DNA of 64,000 nt from Castor canadensis (GCF_047511655.1 NC_133400.1:36658001-36722000); one strand, 5' to 3'. Positions 12,031-23,849 are shown, numbered from the stretch's first letter. The notes: generated by a model from the letters alone, not told the origin. Numbers and translations are program-made.

Positions 12031-12102
12031 GCTGGCAGAGTGGCTCAAGTGGTAGGCCCTGAGTTCAAACCCTAGTATAGCAAAAAAGAAAAAAAACCCA
12101 AA
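12031..12102 (+). mobile_element. ID SINE with short internal deletion
   Basis: The body GCTGGCAGAGTGGCTCAAGTGG runs straight into TAGGCCCTGAGTTCAAACCC, omitting about 24 bases found in full ID copies (compare 50547-50630). It is flanked by a perfect 14-base duplication ACATATATTTTCTT at 12017-12030 and 12103-12116, so the insertion itself is intact and clearly L1-mediated. Confidence 0.92.
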
Positions 12103-12116
12103 ACATATATTTTCTT

Positions 12117-12397
12117 TTTTTATATAATTATTGTGCTAGGTGGGGTTACACTGTGGCATTTACAAAAGTTCTTACAATGTATCAAATATATCATACTTGA
12201 ATTCACCCTCTCCACTATTCTCCTTTATCCCCTCTTCCCTCATTCTTGGTATAGTTTCAACAGGTATCATTTTTCCATTTACATACATGTGCACACAGTA
12301 TTTGCACCATCTTCACCCTCCCATTTCTACCTTCCCCTCCCACTGGTACCAACCCAGGCAGTACCTGTTCCACCCTCCTATTCTCTGATACTCCAAA
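12117..12397 (-). mobile_element. 5'-truncated L1, 3' UTR only
   Basis: A T-rich start (L1 poly-A in reverse) is followed by the CT-rich rodent-type L1 3' UTR (TTCACCCTCTCCACTATTCTCC). A third copy of the target string, ACATATTTTCTT, follows at 12398-12409, showing insertion into the same old L1 site used by the ID element. Confidence 0.8.
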
Positions 12398-12609
12398 ACA
12401 TATTTTCTTCTGGTCTGTGATTTGCTTTTCAATATTCTTAATGACATTTCTTCTTGTTGCTTTTCTTTTTTGAAGGACAGACATTTTAAGTATGATAAAA
12501 TCCAATTGTTCCGTTTTTAAACAATTCTTGTGTAAAAGAAAACATGGCTAAAACACCTTTGTCTATCCCCAAGGTCATGAAGCTTTTCTTCCATGTTTTC
12601 ATGAGGAAG

Positions 12610-13620
12610 GTTTTTTATTAGCATACATTAGTTGTACAGGGAGGTTTCATTGTAACATTTCCATATGGATTACAATGTATCTTAATTAGATTCACCCCTT
12701 CCACCATTCTCCCTCTTCCCTCCTCCCTCTTCTTAATTTCAACAGATTTTCTTGTTCTATTTTCATACATATATACAAAGCACAATGACCATCTTCACTC
12801 TCCTTCACCCTCTCCACTTATCCACTAACATGCTCCCCGACAGGACCTGTTTGACCTTCCTGTCCTTCATGTTTTTATGTGTATATTGATTGCTGATTTT
12901 GCTTTGGTTTTTCACACATGTATATATCATACCTTACTCAGATTTATCCCCTCTATTGGTTACTCTTTCTCTATCACCCTGTTCCCCTATTATTCAACAT
13001 CTTACAGTACATTCATTATATAATCTTCATACACAGATGCAATATATTTCAAAGTCATTCACTCTCTATCATTCTCTTTACCCTCTCCTGCTCCCCACAG
13101 TCTCCCTGACTGACCCAGTATTATAATCATATTTGATTGATAGACAGATAGATATAGATATGGATATAAGATCATGTATATATTTACATACACATTTATC
13201 TTTTAGGTTTAGCTTCCACATATGGGGAAAAACATTTGACCTTTGTCCTTCCGAGCCTGGCTTACTTTGCTTAAAATGATGATCTCAAATTCCATCTATT
13301 TACCTGCAAACATTTCATTCTCCTTTTTTCTTGAATAATACTCCATTGTGTATATATACCACTTTTTCTTAACCCATTCATCAGTTGTAGGGCATATGTG
13401 CTGTTTTCATAGCTTGGTTATTGTGAATAGTGCTACAATAAACACAGTTGGCTCTCTGGTATCCTGGCCTACATTTCTTTGGGTATATGCCTAGGAGTGG
13501 TTTTGCTGGATCATATGGTAGGCCCGTTTTTAGCTTGTTGAGGATCCTCCATACTGCTTTCCATAGTGGTTGCCTTAATTTACATTCTCACCAACAGGAT
13601 ATAAGGATTCCTGTTTTTAA
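12610..13620 (-). mobile_element. 5'-truncated L1, 3' UTR and end of ORF2
   Basis: The CT-rich 3' UTR (12610-13200) is followed by ORF2 C-terminal text in reverse: TTGAATAATACTCCATTGTGTATATATACCAC, GGTTATTGTGAATAGTGCTACAATAAACA and GGAGTGGTTTTGCTGGATCATATGG. It is about 1 kb long and closely resembles the L1 tails at 12117 and 62040 in layout. It has no coding capacity. Confidence 0.85.
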
Positions 13621-14205
13621 ATTTTTTCTGCTAAAATTTAATTTTTATTTTTATTAAAATCATGCATGCATAGTTTTGTTTGCTTTATTGAGGTAGACAG
13701 CATACAATCAAATGAAAATATGTAAAGTGTGAAAGTTGGTAAGTTTTTAAAACAGCTGTGATGAGATGTAATTCACATATCATAAAATTTGGTCATTTAA
13801 AGTATACAATAAGTTTTAGTATGCTGAGTTATTATTTTCAGTTGTGGAAATAAAGCAAAATTTTCTGTTCTAACTATTGTAAGGGTACAATTCAGTGGCA
13901 TTAAACATTGACATTGTTGTGCAACCATCACTTCAAACAGAAAATCTACCATCGCCTGGTGGCTTCCCCTCCATCCTGCCAGCACCCAGTAAACTTAGTC
14001 TATTTTCTGGCTTCATGATTTTCCCTGTTGTAGCTATTTCGTGTAAGTGCAACTGCACCTCAGTCGGCCTTTTGTGTCTATGTTATTTCACTTAGCATAG
14101 TGTTTCAAGGTTCATTCACATTGTAGCGTGTGTCAGAATTTCCTTCCTTTTATAGCCAAATGATATTCCATTTATAGATATACCACATTTTGTTTATCCA
14201 TTCTT

Positions 14206-14384
14206 TTTTATGGGACAGATTTGAACTAAGGGCTACCACTTGAGCCACACCTCCAGTCCATTATACTGTGGTTATTTTGGAGATGGGGTCTCACAAACTA
14301 TTTGCCCAGGATGCCCTCAAACCTCGATCTTCCCTATCTCAGTTTCTCAAGTAAAGATTACAGGTGTGAGTCACTAGTGCCTGT
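14206..14384 (-). mobile_element. B1-ID dimeric SINE
   Basis: In reverse it reads B1 (CACTAGTGACTCACACCTGTAATC...) then ID (GGAGGTGTGGCTCAAGTGGTAG). It is flanked by a perfect 13-base duplication TTTATCCATTCTT at 14193-14205 and 14385-14397. Confidence 0.92.
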
Positions 14385-14889
14385 TTTATCCATTCTTCTC
14401 TTAAAGGACACAAGGATTATTTCCAGCCTTTTGGCTATTATGAATAATGCTGCAATAAATGGTCGAAACAAGTATCTGTTCTAGTCCCTGTTCTCAATTC
14501 TTTTAAACATAAATCTAGGTGTGGAATTGCTGGTCCCTTGATTACTCTATGTTTAACACTTTGAGGAACTGCCTAACTATTTTCCATGGTGGCTGAACCA
14601 TTTTACATTCCCACCATGAATGCAGGAGGGTGCTGCTCTGTCCACATCCTCCCTGACACTTATTTTCTGTTTGTTGATTACAGCTATCCTAATAAGTGTA
14701 AGTGGTATCTTATTCTGGTTTTGATTTGTATTTTATATCTTTTTATCACCAATTTTTCCTGGCTAGGATCCCTGGTACAAATTGAAAGGAAGCAATGAAG
14801 ACAAACATCCCGGCCTTGCTTCTGATCATTAAAGGAAAACATTGTTTCTTACAGTTATATATGAAGTCAACTATGAGTTTTTGTTATTG

Positions 14890-15112
14890 TTGTTTTGGTG
14901 GCACTGAGGTTTAAAGTCAGGACTTTGTATTTACTAGGCTCTCCCCCTTGCACTGTACCCCCAACCTCTCCCTGCCCCTTTTTGATTTCCTTATTTTTTG
15001 GATAGGCTCTAGTGTTTTTGCCTAGGGCTGGCCTGGACCTCAATCCTTCTGATCTCTGCCTCCTGAGTAGCTGGGATTACAGATATGAGGCACTGAACCT
15101 GGCACTAACTGT
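14890..15112 (-). mobile_element. B1-ID dimeric SINE
   Basis: CTGAGTAGCTGGGATTACAG (B1 in reverse) and GGCACTGAGGTTTAAAGTCAGGAC (ID in reverse) lie at opposite ends of one unit. It is diverged and inserted in the old L1. Confidence 0.85.
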
Positions 15113-16555
15113 TGGTTTTTAAATATAGCTTTTATTACATTGAAGCTTCCCTCAATTCCTGTTTTGTTGAATGTTATTATCATGAAAGGGTGTTGGATTT
15201 TGACAAATGTCTTTTTTTTTTTAACTGAGATTAACTTGTGGTTTTCGCCTTCATTGGGTTGACTTGGACTATTACATTAACTTTCAGATGTTAAAGAAAC
15301 CTTGCATCTGTGAGATAAATCCCACTTGGTTATAATCTCTTTTTAATGTGTTGGTGGATTCTATTTAATAGCATTTTGTTGAATATTTTGTGTCTATGTT
15401 CATAATAAAATATGGATGATGTATGTATCTGTCTGATTTTGACATAGGGACAAAACTGACCTCAATGAATGAGTTAGAAGCATTCCATCTTCTTTTATTT
15501 TCAGAAAAGTTTATGAAGACTCCATATTAATTCTTTAATGTTTGGCAGAGTTCACAATGAAGCCATTTGGTTGTGGGCTCTGCTTTGAAGAAATCTTTTG
15601 ATCACTGAGTCAAACTCTTTACTTGCATGGGGCTGTTCAGATTTTTAAATTTCTTCCTGAGTTACTTTCAATTGTTCTCTTTTCTAGCATCAAAACTGTC
15701 TAATATGTGGCACATGGCTGTTTTTACTATTCTCTTATAATTGTTTTTATTTCTGTAAGATTTGTAATTATGTTCCCCCTCCCTTTTACTTCTGATTTTT
15801 GTCATTTGAGTCATCTTTCCTTTTTCTTAGCTACAATCTTTAGTGTAAAAAAGGATAATACACCAAGTGTCAATTTTGTGGTCATTTTTTAAAATCTTTT
15901 GAGAACTTGGTTTTAGTTAGCTTTTCTGTTTTCTTTTTCATTAATTTTTACTAAATTCCTAGCTATTTACTTTCTGCTGTTTACCTTGGGTTCACTACTT
16001 ATCCCAAGTTCTTAAAGTGGAATGTTATTGATTTGAGATCTTTATTCTTCCTTTGTGTAATTTACATCTATCAATTTCCTTCTAAGCACTACTTAAGCTG
16101 TATCTCTCAGAAGTTTTCATATGTGTGCCTTCATTTTTACTCATCTCAAACTATATCCTACTTTCCTTTGTGGTTTCTTCTTTGACCAACTTGTACTTAG
16201 TAGTATGTTATTTAATTTCCACATATTTCTAAATTTCTCTAAATTTATTTCTCTTAACTTCCAAGTCAATTGTGATTGGTGGTCACAATTTGTACAGTTT
16301 CTTTTAAACTTATTGAAGTTTGCTTTGTGATCTATCATATCATCTGTCCTGTAGAATATCCCATGCACACTTGTGAATAGTGTATGTTATTATGTTCTAG
16401 ACAACATAGTGTTCTATAGATATCAGTTAGGTCTAATTCCTGCATATTGTTGCTCAAATCTTCCATTTCCTTGTTGATATTCTGCCTAGTAGTTCTAGCC
16501 AGTATTTAATATAGATTATTGAAGTCTACTATTATTGTTGAATCATCTATTTCTT

Positions 16556-16874
16556 TCTTTTTTTTTCTTTTGGTGGTTACTGGGGTTTGAACTCAGGGCC
16601 TCGCCCTTGCTAGGCAGGTGCTCTATTACTTGAGCCATGCCTCAGCCCTTTTTGCTTTAGTTATTTTTTGGATAGAGTTTCTCATTTTTGCCTGGACCAG
16701 CCTGAAATATGATCATCCTACTTATACATCTCTTGCAGCTGGGATTATAGAATGTGCCACCCCACCCAGGTTTCTTTTTGTTGAAATGAGGTCTAATTTT
16801 TAGACTGGATTGGCCTTGAAGTATAATCCTCCCAGTTGCCAACTCTCAAATATGAATTACCACGTCTGGGAATA
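16556..16874 (-). mobile_element. Trimeric SINE: B1 + B1 + ID (reverse)
   Basis: On the plus strand an ID unit (16573-16648, TACTGGGGTTTGAACTCAGGGCC) is followed by two successive B1 units (about 16650-16765 and 16770-16874). The junction between the B1 units (TTTCAACAAAAAG in sense) corresponds to that of the trimers at 5896 and 55805. Confidence 0.8.
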
Positions 16875-17194
16875 TACCCTCAATTTTGTCAGCCTTTGTT
16901 TCAGGTGTTGCTGGCTCTGTTGTTAGGTGCATTTATGTATAACTGCTATAACTTCATGATAGTTTGATACTATTATCATCATAAAATATCACTCTTTCTC
17001 CCTAGGGAACAAAATTATTTTGGGTAATATTAATATAGCCACTGCAGCTTTCTCATCATTGCTGTATGCATGACACATCTCTTCCATCATTTTATCTTCA
17101 GCTTACTTGGATCTTAGCCAGCATAAGATCCTAGCCAGCATATATTTGGATTATGTTCTTAAATCCAATATGACAATTCTGCTCTTTCTTTCTT

Positions 17195-17328
17195 TTTGTA
17201 GAACTGGGGTTTGAACTCAGGGTTTTGCACTTACAAACTGGCACTCAAGGGGTACCTTGAGCCACACCTCCAGTACATTTTGCTCTGCTTATTTTGGAGA
17301 TGGGGTCTCGAACTATTTGCCTGGGTGG
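17195..17328 (-). mobile_element. Truncated ID-B1 SINE at an L1 junction
   Basis: The ID part (GAACTGGGGTTTGAACTCAGGG) and the first part of a B1 (GGAGATGGGGTCTCGAACTATTTGCC) are present, then the unit stops abruptly where L1 copy B sequence begins at 17329. The missing B1 half and the missing L1 3' end imply a deletion or recombination across this point. Confidence 0.78.
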
Positions 17329-20300
17329 GAAGGGCTCCTTTTTCCCCCTGTATCCTCACCAGCATTTGTTGTTGTGTGTGCTATTGATGATAGCCATTCT
17401 GACTGGAGTAAAGTGAAATCTCAATGCCATTTTGATTTCCATTTAATTTATGGCCAGGTATGTTGAGCATTTCTTCATGTATTTATTGGCTATTTGTACT
17501 TCTTCTTTTGAGAATTATATGTTTGGTTTGTTTGCCCATTTGTTCAATGGGTTGTTGATTTTTTGTGAGGTTGGTTTTTTGAGCTCCCTGTGTATTCTGG
17601 TTATTAATTCCTTGTCAGACATATAGCTGATAAAGATTTTCTACCATTCTGTAGGCTGTCTCTTCAGTGTAGTGACTGTTTCCTTCGCTGTGCTGAAGTT
17701 TTTTAGTTTAATACAATCCTATTTGTCAATCCTTTCTCAGGAAGCTATTGCCTATGCCTGCATGTTCTAGTGTTTCCTGTTCTTTTCTGCAGTAGTTTCA
17801 CAGTGACAGATTAAGATGTTTGATTCACTTTGAATTGAAACTAGTGCAAGGTGAGAGACTGAGATCTAGTTTCAATCTTCTATAAGTGGATATTCAATTT
17901 TCCCAGCAACATTTGTTGAAGAGGCTATTTTTTCCCCAAAGCATTCTGAGTTCCTTTGTTGAAAATCAAATGGCCGTACCTGCATGATTTGTGTGTGAGT
18001 CTTTTATTCTGTTCCATTGGTCTTCATGTCTATTTTTCTGCAAGTACTGTGCTGTTTTTATTACTATGGGTCTTGAAGTCATATATTGTGATACCTCTAA
18101 ACATTGCTCTTTTTGCTCAGGATTGCTTTATCAGTTCAAGGTCTTTTGTGTTTCCGTATGAACTTTAAGGTTGATTTTTCAATCTCTGTAAAGAATGTTG
18201 GAATTTTGATTGGGATTGCATTGAACATATAGATTGTTTTCAATAGTACAGCCATTTTCATAATATTGATTTTCCCAATCCATGACACAGGATGTCCTTC
18301 CATCTTCTAATGTCTTCTTGGATCTCTTTCTTCAGTGATTTATAGTTTTCATTGTATAGGCCTTTCACTTCCTTCATTAAATTTATTTCTAGGTATTTAA
18401 ATTTTTTGTTGCTATTGTGAATGGTATTGTTTTCCTGATTTCTTTCTCAGATTGTTCATTGTTAATATATAGAAATGACACTGACTTTTATGTATTTCTT
18501 ATGTATCCTGCTACTTTGTTGAATGTGTTTATGAGATCTGAGTTTTTTTGGTGGATTTTTTTTTAGAGTCTTTCAGGCATGAAATCATATTATCTGCAAG
18601 TAGGGTCAATGTAACTTTTCTACTTTCCTATTTGAATCTTTTTTCTTTCTTTCTCCTGTCTAATTGCTTTGGCCAGGAATTTCAATACTATAATGAATAA
18701 GAATGGAGAACATGGGCAACCTTGTCTCATTCCTGATTTTAGAGAAAATGCTTTCAGTTGTTCTCCATATAGTATGATGTTAGCTATAGGTTTGTCATAT
18801 ATGGCCTTTATAATGTTGAGGTATGTTCCTTCTATTTCTAGTTTCTTCAGAGCTTTTATCATGAAAGCATGTTGAATTTTTTCAAAGGCTTTTTCTGCAT
18901 CAATTGAGATGTGTGATTTATGTCCTTGATTCTGTGTATTTATTGTACTATATTTACTGATTTGCATATATTGCACCACTCTTGCATCCTTGGAATCAAA
19001 CCTACTTGACCATGGTGTACGATATTTTAAATGTGTTGCTGGATTCAGTTAGGAAGTTTTATTGAGACTTTTGGGTCTATGTTCATCATGAATATTGACC
19101 TATAACTTTCTGGTTTTGATGCATCTTTACCTGGTTTTAGTTTTAGAATAATACTGATTTCGTGGAATGAGTTTGATAGTATTTCGTCCATTGTAGTTTA
19201 TGAAATAGTTTGAGAAGCATTGATGTTAGTTCTTCTGTAAAGGTCTGGTAGAATTCAGCATTGAATCCATCCATACCTGGACTTTTCTTTGTCATGTGAT
19301 TCTTTATAACTGTCTCAATATCATTGTTATAGATTTGTTAAGTTTTTTATGTCCTTTTGGTTCAGTTTTGGTGGGTCATATGTGTCAAGAAATTTATCTA
19401 TTTCTTCCTCATTTTCCAATTTGTTAGAGTATAGGTTTTCAAAATATTCCCAAATAATCTTCTGAGTTATATTCTATCTGTTGTTATATCCCGTTTTTCA
19501 ATTCCTATTTTATTAATTTGGGTCTTCTATCTTCTTTTGGTTAATTTGGCTAAAGGTTTGTCAATCTTGTTTATTTTTTCAAAGAACCAACATTGATTCC
19601 TTCTATCATTATTTTGATCTCTAATTCATCAATTTCTGCCCTTATTTTTACAATTTCTTTCCATCTACTACTTTTGTGATTGGATTGTTCTTTTGTTTTT
19701 CTAAGAGTTTGGGTGCATCATCAGATTGTTTATTTGAGATTGCTTTTGTTTTTCTTATGTGGGTGCTCATGGCTATAAACTTCCCTCCTTAGACTTTTTG
19801 CTGTGTCCCACAGGTTCTGGTAAGTTATATTCTCATTTTCTTTTGAATCTAGGAATTTCTTAATTTTTTTCCAAATTTCTTCAATGACCCATTGATCATT
19901 CAAAAGAGGATTGTTCAATCTCTATGAATTTAAATGATTTTTATAGTTTTCCTTGCCTTTGATTTCTAATTTTATTTCATTATGTTCTGCCAAGATACAG
20001 GGAAATATTTTGATTTTCTTTGTATTTGTTGAGATTTGCTTTATGATTTAGGATGTGATCTATTTTGGAGGAAGTTCAAGGGGTGTTGAGAAAAATGTGT
20101 AATCTGCTGCTGTAAGATGGAATACTCAACAAATGTCTGTTAAGTCCATTTTGTCCATGATATTGCTTAGTTATAAGGTATCTTTCTTAACTTTTTTGTC
20201 TCGATGTTCTGTCTGTTGATGAGAGTGGGGTGTTGAGGTCATCCATTGTTATTGTTTCCAGACTTATCTGTAACTTTATGCTCAGAAATGTTTGTTTTGT

Positions 20301-20455
20301 GAACTTGAGAGCACTAAAGTTTGGTGCATATATATTTAAAGGTGTTATATCTTCTTACCAGGTTATTTCCTTTCTTAGTATGTAGTGACCTTCTTTATCT
20401 CTTCTAATTTTTGCTTAAAACCTGCTTTGTCTGATACAAGAATAGCTACTCTTGC
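17329..20455 (-). pseudogene. L1 ORF2 (endonuclease, reverse transcriptase), degraded
   Basis: Recognisable blocks include an endonuclease remnant (20455-20000), the linker with NENITYQNLWDTAKSLRREV (about 19840) and the reverse transcriptase (18979-18560). RT motif A is visible as [12 protein letters not shown] and motif B as [12 protein letters not shown]. Motif C, normally FADD, reads LADN near 18580-18592, so the second metal-binding aspartate is lost. Thumb and C-terminal text continues to 17329. Frameshifts and stops are frequent. It is non-functional. Confidence 0.87.
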
Positions 20456-21646
20456 TGGTTGAAGTGTATAATGATTGAGAATTGAGTCATATAGGGGATA
20501 GGTATGGGAAAGGAAGGGAAGTGTGAAGATAAAAAGAAGAGGAGATAGGTAAAGGAGATAATAGTATGAGGTAATGCTATATAGTTATAACAGAAATAGG
20601 GAATGATTTGGGAGATAAGAAGAAAAAAGAAAAAGATTCTGACAATTAAAAACCAAATTAAAAAAAAAGAAAGAGGAAAGAAACAGTCAAATGAAAATAA
20701 ATTGGGTGAAAAGAAAAGCAAGTTTATGTTTCTCACTGAAGGAAGTGTTGATATTCTCTGCTTCTCTGTGTTTTGTTCAAATTAGTCTCTCTTGCCCCAG
20801 TTGTTATGGGAACAGCTTCAGGAGAGTGCCCTAGATCTTAGTGTGCAGGTGAGTGCCTCAAGAGGCAGGCAGCTCACACTGTGTGGTTGACACATTTCAG
20901 GGCAATTCTCTTAGCAAAGCACTTTTCTGGCAGTTTTTTGGGGTATTGCAGGGCTTCTGTAGATGGGGGGTGTGACTTTCTATTGATATGTGGAGAGATC
21001 TGAGTGAACAGAACCATTTCTGTGAGTAGTGCCTTAGTGTGTAAGGCCTTAGTTACTAAAGCTGCTTTAGCCTCATACGGTGGGACTTTTCACTGCTGGG
21101 CCCTTTGCTGCTTTTCAGATTACCCCAGACAGAACCTCTCCATCTCCACATCTCCTTCTGATGGCAGTCACCCATGTGGGTACTGTGATTGTGAGACCTG
21201 GACCTCTCCAAGCTGAAACCCTTTAATCCCCCGAGTTTCTCAGTCTCAGAGCTTGCCTGCCTGCAGGCCACATGTTAGCAGCTTCCATTACTTGAGCTCT
21301 CTGCCCATGAATGCTAAGGGCTTTGGTTTTGAAATTTTCCACAGGCATATAGGTCAGGGCCACCAACACTGTGCCTTCCATTCCCAAACTCCTTTCAACT
21401 TCTCAGTTTGCCCCAAGCCAAGTCCTCTCCCTCTCCAAGAGCCTCTCATGGCCATCCCCTCTCTTCTACTGCAGCCAGATGTCTGAAGATGCCCTGAGCC
21501 ATAACTTCCCCTTGCTTTTAAGCCCCTCAGGTACCTTAGTCTCTTCCTGTCTTTTGCTCTTCTGTGTAGACTCCTCTTTTTTATCCAGACTTTTATTAAT
21601 GGAGTTTGATGGAGAAAACTACTCTTCCACCATCTTGCCTCTCAGA
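20456..21646 (-). promoter_or_regulatory. L1 copy B 5' UTR region
   Basis: This is about 1.2 kb of GC-richer sequence ending in the AAGATGG start signature, with the A-rich tract (20600-20720 on the plus strand) that in copy A lies just upstream of ORF1. Several featureless open frames here (for example 21371-21721) are chance. Confidence 0.6.
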
Positions 21647-21649
21647 AGT

Positions 21650-22045
21650 TTTATAGTTCCAGTGCTTGTGTTTAAAGGTGTGATTTACTTAGAATTCATT
21701 TTTGGTTACAATGTAAAGTGAGGTTAAAAGCCTATTTTTTTAAACAATTATCCAGGTTTTCCAGCACAAGTTTTAAAACTTGCCTCAGACCAACCTGCCT
21801 CAGTACAGTAGCAGCCTATCACTCTCATTAAAACACTGGACTTTTCCTATTAAATTTTCTTGGCAACTTTGTCAAAAATCAATTGAGCCCATACGTAGGC
21901 TTTTTTTCTAGACTGCGTGCTGCTTCATTGATATACGTGTCTATCTTTATACCAGTGCCACACTGTTTTAATCACTGTAGCTTTACAGTCAGACTCCAAT
22001 CACATAGGGCAAGACTTCCCACTTTATTCAGTTCAAGAACAAAAC
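21650..22045 (-). mobile_element. Ancient L1 ORF2 fragment
   Basis: Reverse L1 text is recognisable: GGCAACTTTGTCAAAAATCAATTGA, TTTATACCAGTGCCACACTGTTTTAATCACTGTAGC. Copy B inserted at its left edge. Confidence 0.75.
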
Positions 22046-22257
22046 TGAAAATTGACATCAATAAAATCATTTATAATAGAATTAAAAACATGGAATATTT
22101 AGGATAAATTTGATGAAATATGTGTAAGATCCATATAATAAAAACTATAATGCATTCCTGAAAGAAATGTAAGGTCTAAAATGGAGACATATGGTACCAA
22201 TGGGTTGGAAGTCTCAGAATTTGTAAGATATCAACTTTCTCCAAGATTGATAAGAGT
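22046..22257 (+). mobile_element. Ancient L1 ORF2 fragment, opposite orientation
   Basis: Here L1 sense text is on the plus strand (AAAAACATGGAATATTTAGGATAAATTTGATGAAATATG encodes an NMEYLGINLM-like block). It adjoins reverse-oriented L1 on both sides, so this is an inversion or a mosaic of separate insertions. Confidence 0.65.
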
Positions 22258-22462
22258 TTCTTTTATCATAATACATGTTGAATTTTATCAAGTACTTTCA
22301 CTGCATCTATAAAAATGATATTATTGTTTCCTTTATTTTGTTAACATAGTGAATAACAGATTAATTGTTGAATTAATTGATTTTGAAGTATAAACCAGCC
22401 TTGCATTCCTGGGATAAACTCAAGCTGGTCATGATGCATTATCTTTTAAAAATATTACTGGG
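22258..22462 (-). mobile_element. Ancient L1 RT-region fragment
   Basis: Reverse L1 RT text is visible: ATGTTGAATTTTATCAAGTAC, CCTTGCATTCCTGGGATAAACTC. Confidence 0.7.
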
Positions 22463-22902
22463 TTGAGCAGATACTTTATAAAAGATGATAGAGAAGAGCT
22501 TATAGCCACATGAAAAGAGACACAACATCATTCAGGAAGATGCAAATTTCAACTGTGATGTGATACTATTTCATGGCCATTAGAATGACTAACAGTAAAA
22601 AGAATAAAAATTCCAGATGTTGGTGAGAACACAGAGCAGTTGGAACTCTTCTGTGATGCTGGTAAGAGTAAAAATTCTGCAAATTTAGGGAAACACTTTG
22701 GTAGTGTCTTACAAAGTTACATATACACTTTCTGTATGACCCAGGCATCCAGCAAGAATAAAAATAGAGGCCACCTAAATTTTTGAACACAAATTTGTAT
22801 AGTAGCTTTATGTATAATAGCTCGAAGCTATGAACAACCTATTGTCTGTCAACAAGTGAAATGATAAAAAAAACTGTGGTCTACTCTAACATAAAAACAT
22901 AG

Positions 22903-22992
22903 AGATGGGAATGAGCTCAGTGGTAGAGCACCTACCTAGCAAGTACAGGGAACCTGCATTTGATTCCCCAGCACCAATATAGAATAAATAAA
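22903..22992 (+). mobile_element. ID SINE (monomer)
   Basis: GATGGGAATGAGCTCAGTGGTAGAGCACC ... TTTGATTCCCCAGCACC with an A/T-rich tail (AATAAATAAATAAA). The A-box and B-box regions are well preserved. It is closer to the classic rodent ID than to the local GAGTTCAAACCCC type. Confidence 0.9.
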
Positions 22993-23117
22993 TAAAGGAA
23001 CAAATTACATACAACACTGAAGAGTCTCGCAATTATTAGGCTGAATGAAAGAAATCACACATAAAAGAGTACTTTGGGTACTAATCAATGTACATGAAAT
23101 TCTAGAGCAGGCAAAAT

Positions 23118-23332
23118 GTTTTTGGGGGTTTCTTTTGTTTTGCTTTGTGGTACTGGGGCTTGAACTCAGGGCCTTCACCTTCAACCACTCCACCAGCCTT
23201 ATTTTTTATGAAGGGCTTTTCAAGATAGGGTCTGGAGAACTATTTGCCAGGGCTGGCTTCAAACTGCAATCCTCCTGATCTCTGCCTCCCAAGTAGCTAG
23301 GATTACAGGCGTGAGCCCCCAGCACCCAGCTA
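23118..23332 (-). mobile_element. B1-ID dimeric SINE
   Basis: GTGGTACTGGGGCTTGAACTCAGGG (ID in reverse) is followed by CAAGTAGCTAGGATTACAGGCGTGAGCC (B1 in reverse). A 9-base duplication AGGCAAAAT flanks it at 23109-23117 and 23333-23341. Confidence 0.92.
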
Positions 23333-23763
23333 AGGCAAAATTAATCAGTGGTTTTGAGTGGGAGGTAGGGCTTCGATGAGTGAGTTTGACTGGGAAGATG
23401 TATGAGGAAACTTCCTGGAGATAGAAAGGGTTCTGTATCTTGCCTGGGGTGGTGATTAAACAGGTGGTTCTATTTGTCAAAAGTCATTGGCCCGTACACT
23501 GAAAATGTGTGAATTTTATTGCATATAATTTTATCTTAATAACACTGAATTAAACTTAACACATTCAATTTTGTAATTCTGTATTCATTTGATGACTACT
23601 ATTTAACATGTCTTCCTCATTCACCCTCAACTCCATGAGGTCAGCTCACCATGGACCCCCTGTGCCTACCAAGCACAATATCCAGAAAATAAAAGGTACC
23701 AGATGAACATCTGTTACAGGAAGGAAAGAAGAGGAACCTACAATCATCTTCAAGGATACAAAA

Positions 23764-23844
<81 letters not shown>

Positions 23845-23849
23845 ACACC
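23764..23849. repeat. (CT)n-(CA)n compound microsatellite
   Basis: About 22 CT units switch to about 18 CA units at 23808. Long open frames across it are artefacts of the repeat. Confidence 0.98.

Larger units (their letters stand above)
11320..12605 (-). mobile_element. Ancient L1 (L1M-like) ORF2 3' region, interrupted
   Basis: The block reads in reverse as L1 ORF2 C-terminal sequence: GGCATTTGGATTGCTTCCTGTTTG, GGAATTGCTGGCTCATG, ATATTCTGGGTGCAACTCCTTTGC, and again after the insertions CAATTGTTCCGTTTTTAAAC and TCTATCCCCAAGGTCATGAAG. It is broken by a (TA)n expansion, an ID SINE and the 3' end of a younger L1. Confidence 0.75.
13630..17190 (-). mobile_element. Ancient L1 (L1M-like), most of ORF2, interrupted by SINEs
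   Basis: Successive blocks read in reverse as L1 3' UTR (13670-13900), ORF2 C-terminus (13920-14755), a reverse transcriptase part (14780-15560), linker (15560-16100) and endonuclease region (16100-16555 and 16880-17190, for example CCTGTAGAATATCCCATGCACAC). Part of the region between the C-terminus and the RT appears deleted near 14760. SINEs sit at 14206, 14890 and 16556. Every frame is riddled with stops. Confidence 0.72.
17329..21646 (-). mobile_element. LINE-1 copy B lacking ORF1
   Basis: In minus sense it has a 5' UTR (21646-20456), then passes directly into the endonuclease part of ORF2 (20455) and runs to the ORF2 C-terminal region (17329). ORF1 and the first roughly 60 codons of ORF2 are absent. 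The 3' end (ORF2 tail, 3' UTR, poly-A) is also missing at the SINE junction. The 5' end near 21646 shows GCAAGATGGTGGAAGAGTAG, the L1 start signature. It inserted into an older L1 of the same orientation. Confidence 0.85.
22463..23545 (+). mobile_element. Ancient L1 3' end
   Basis: Plus-strand L1 ORF2 end and 3' UTR are visible: CACATGAAAAGAGACACAACATCATTC, GTGATGTGATACTATTTCATGGCCATTAG, and a tail at about 23500-23545 (GTGTGAATTTTATTGCATATAATTTTATC). It is interrupted by an ID SINE (22903) and a B1-ID dimer (23118). Confidence 0.72.

Noticed and set aside
21371-21721. 116-codon open frame
   Set aside because: It sits antisense in an L1 5' UTR, with no domain.
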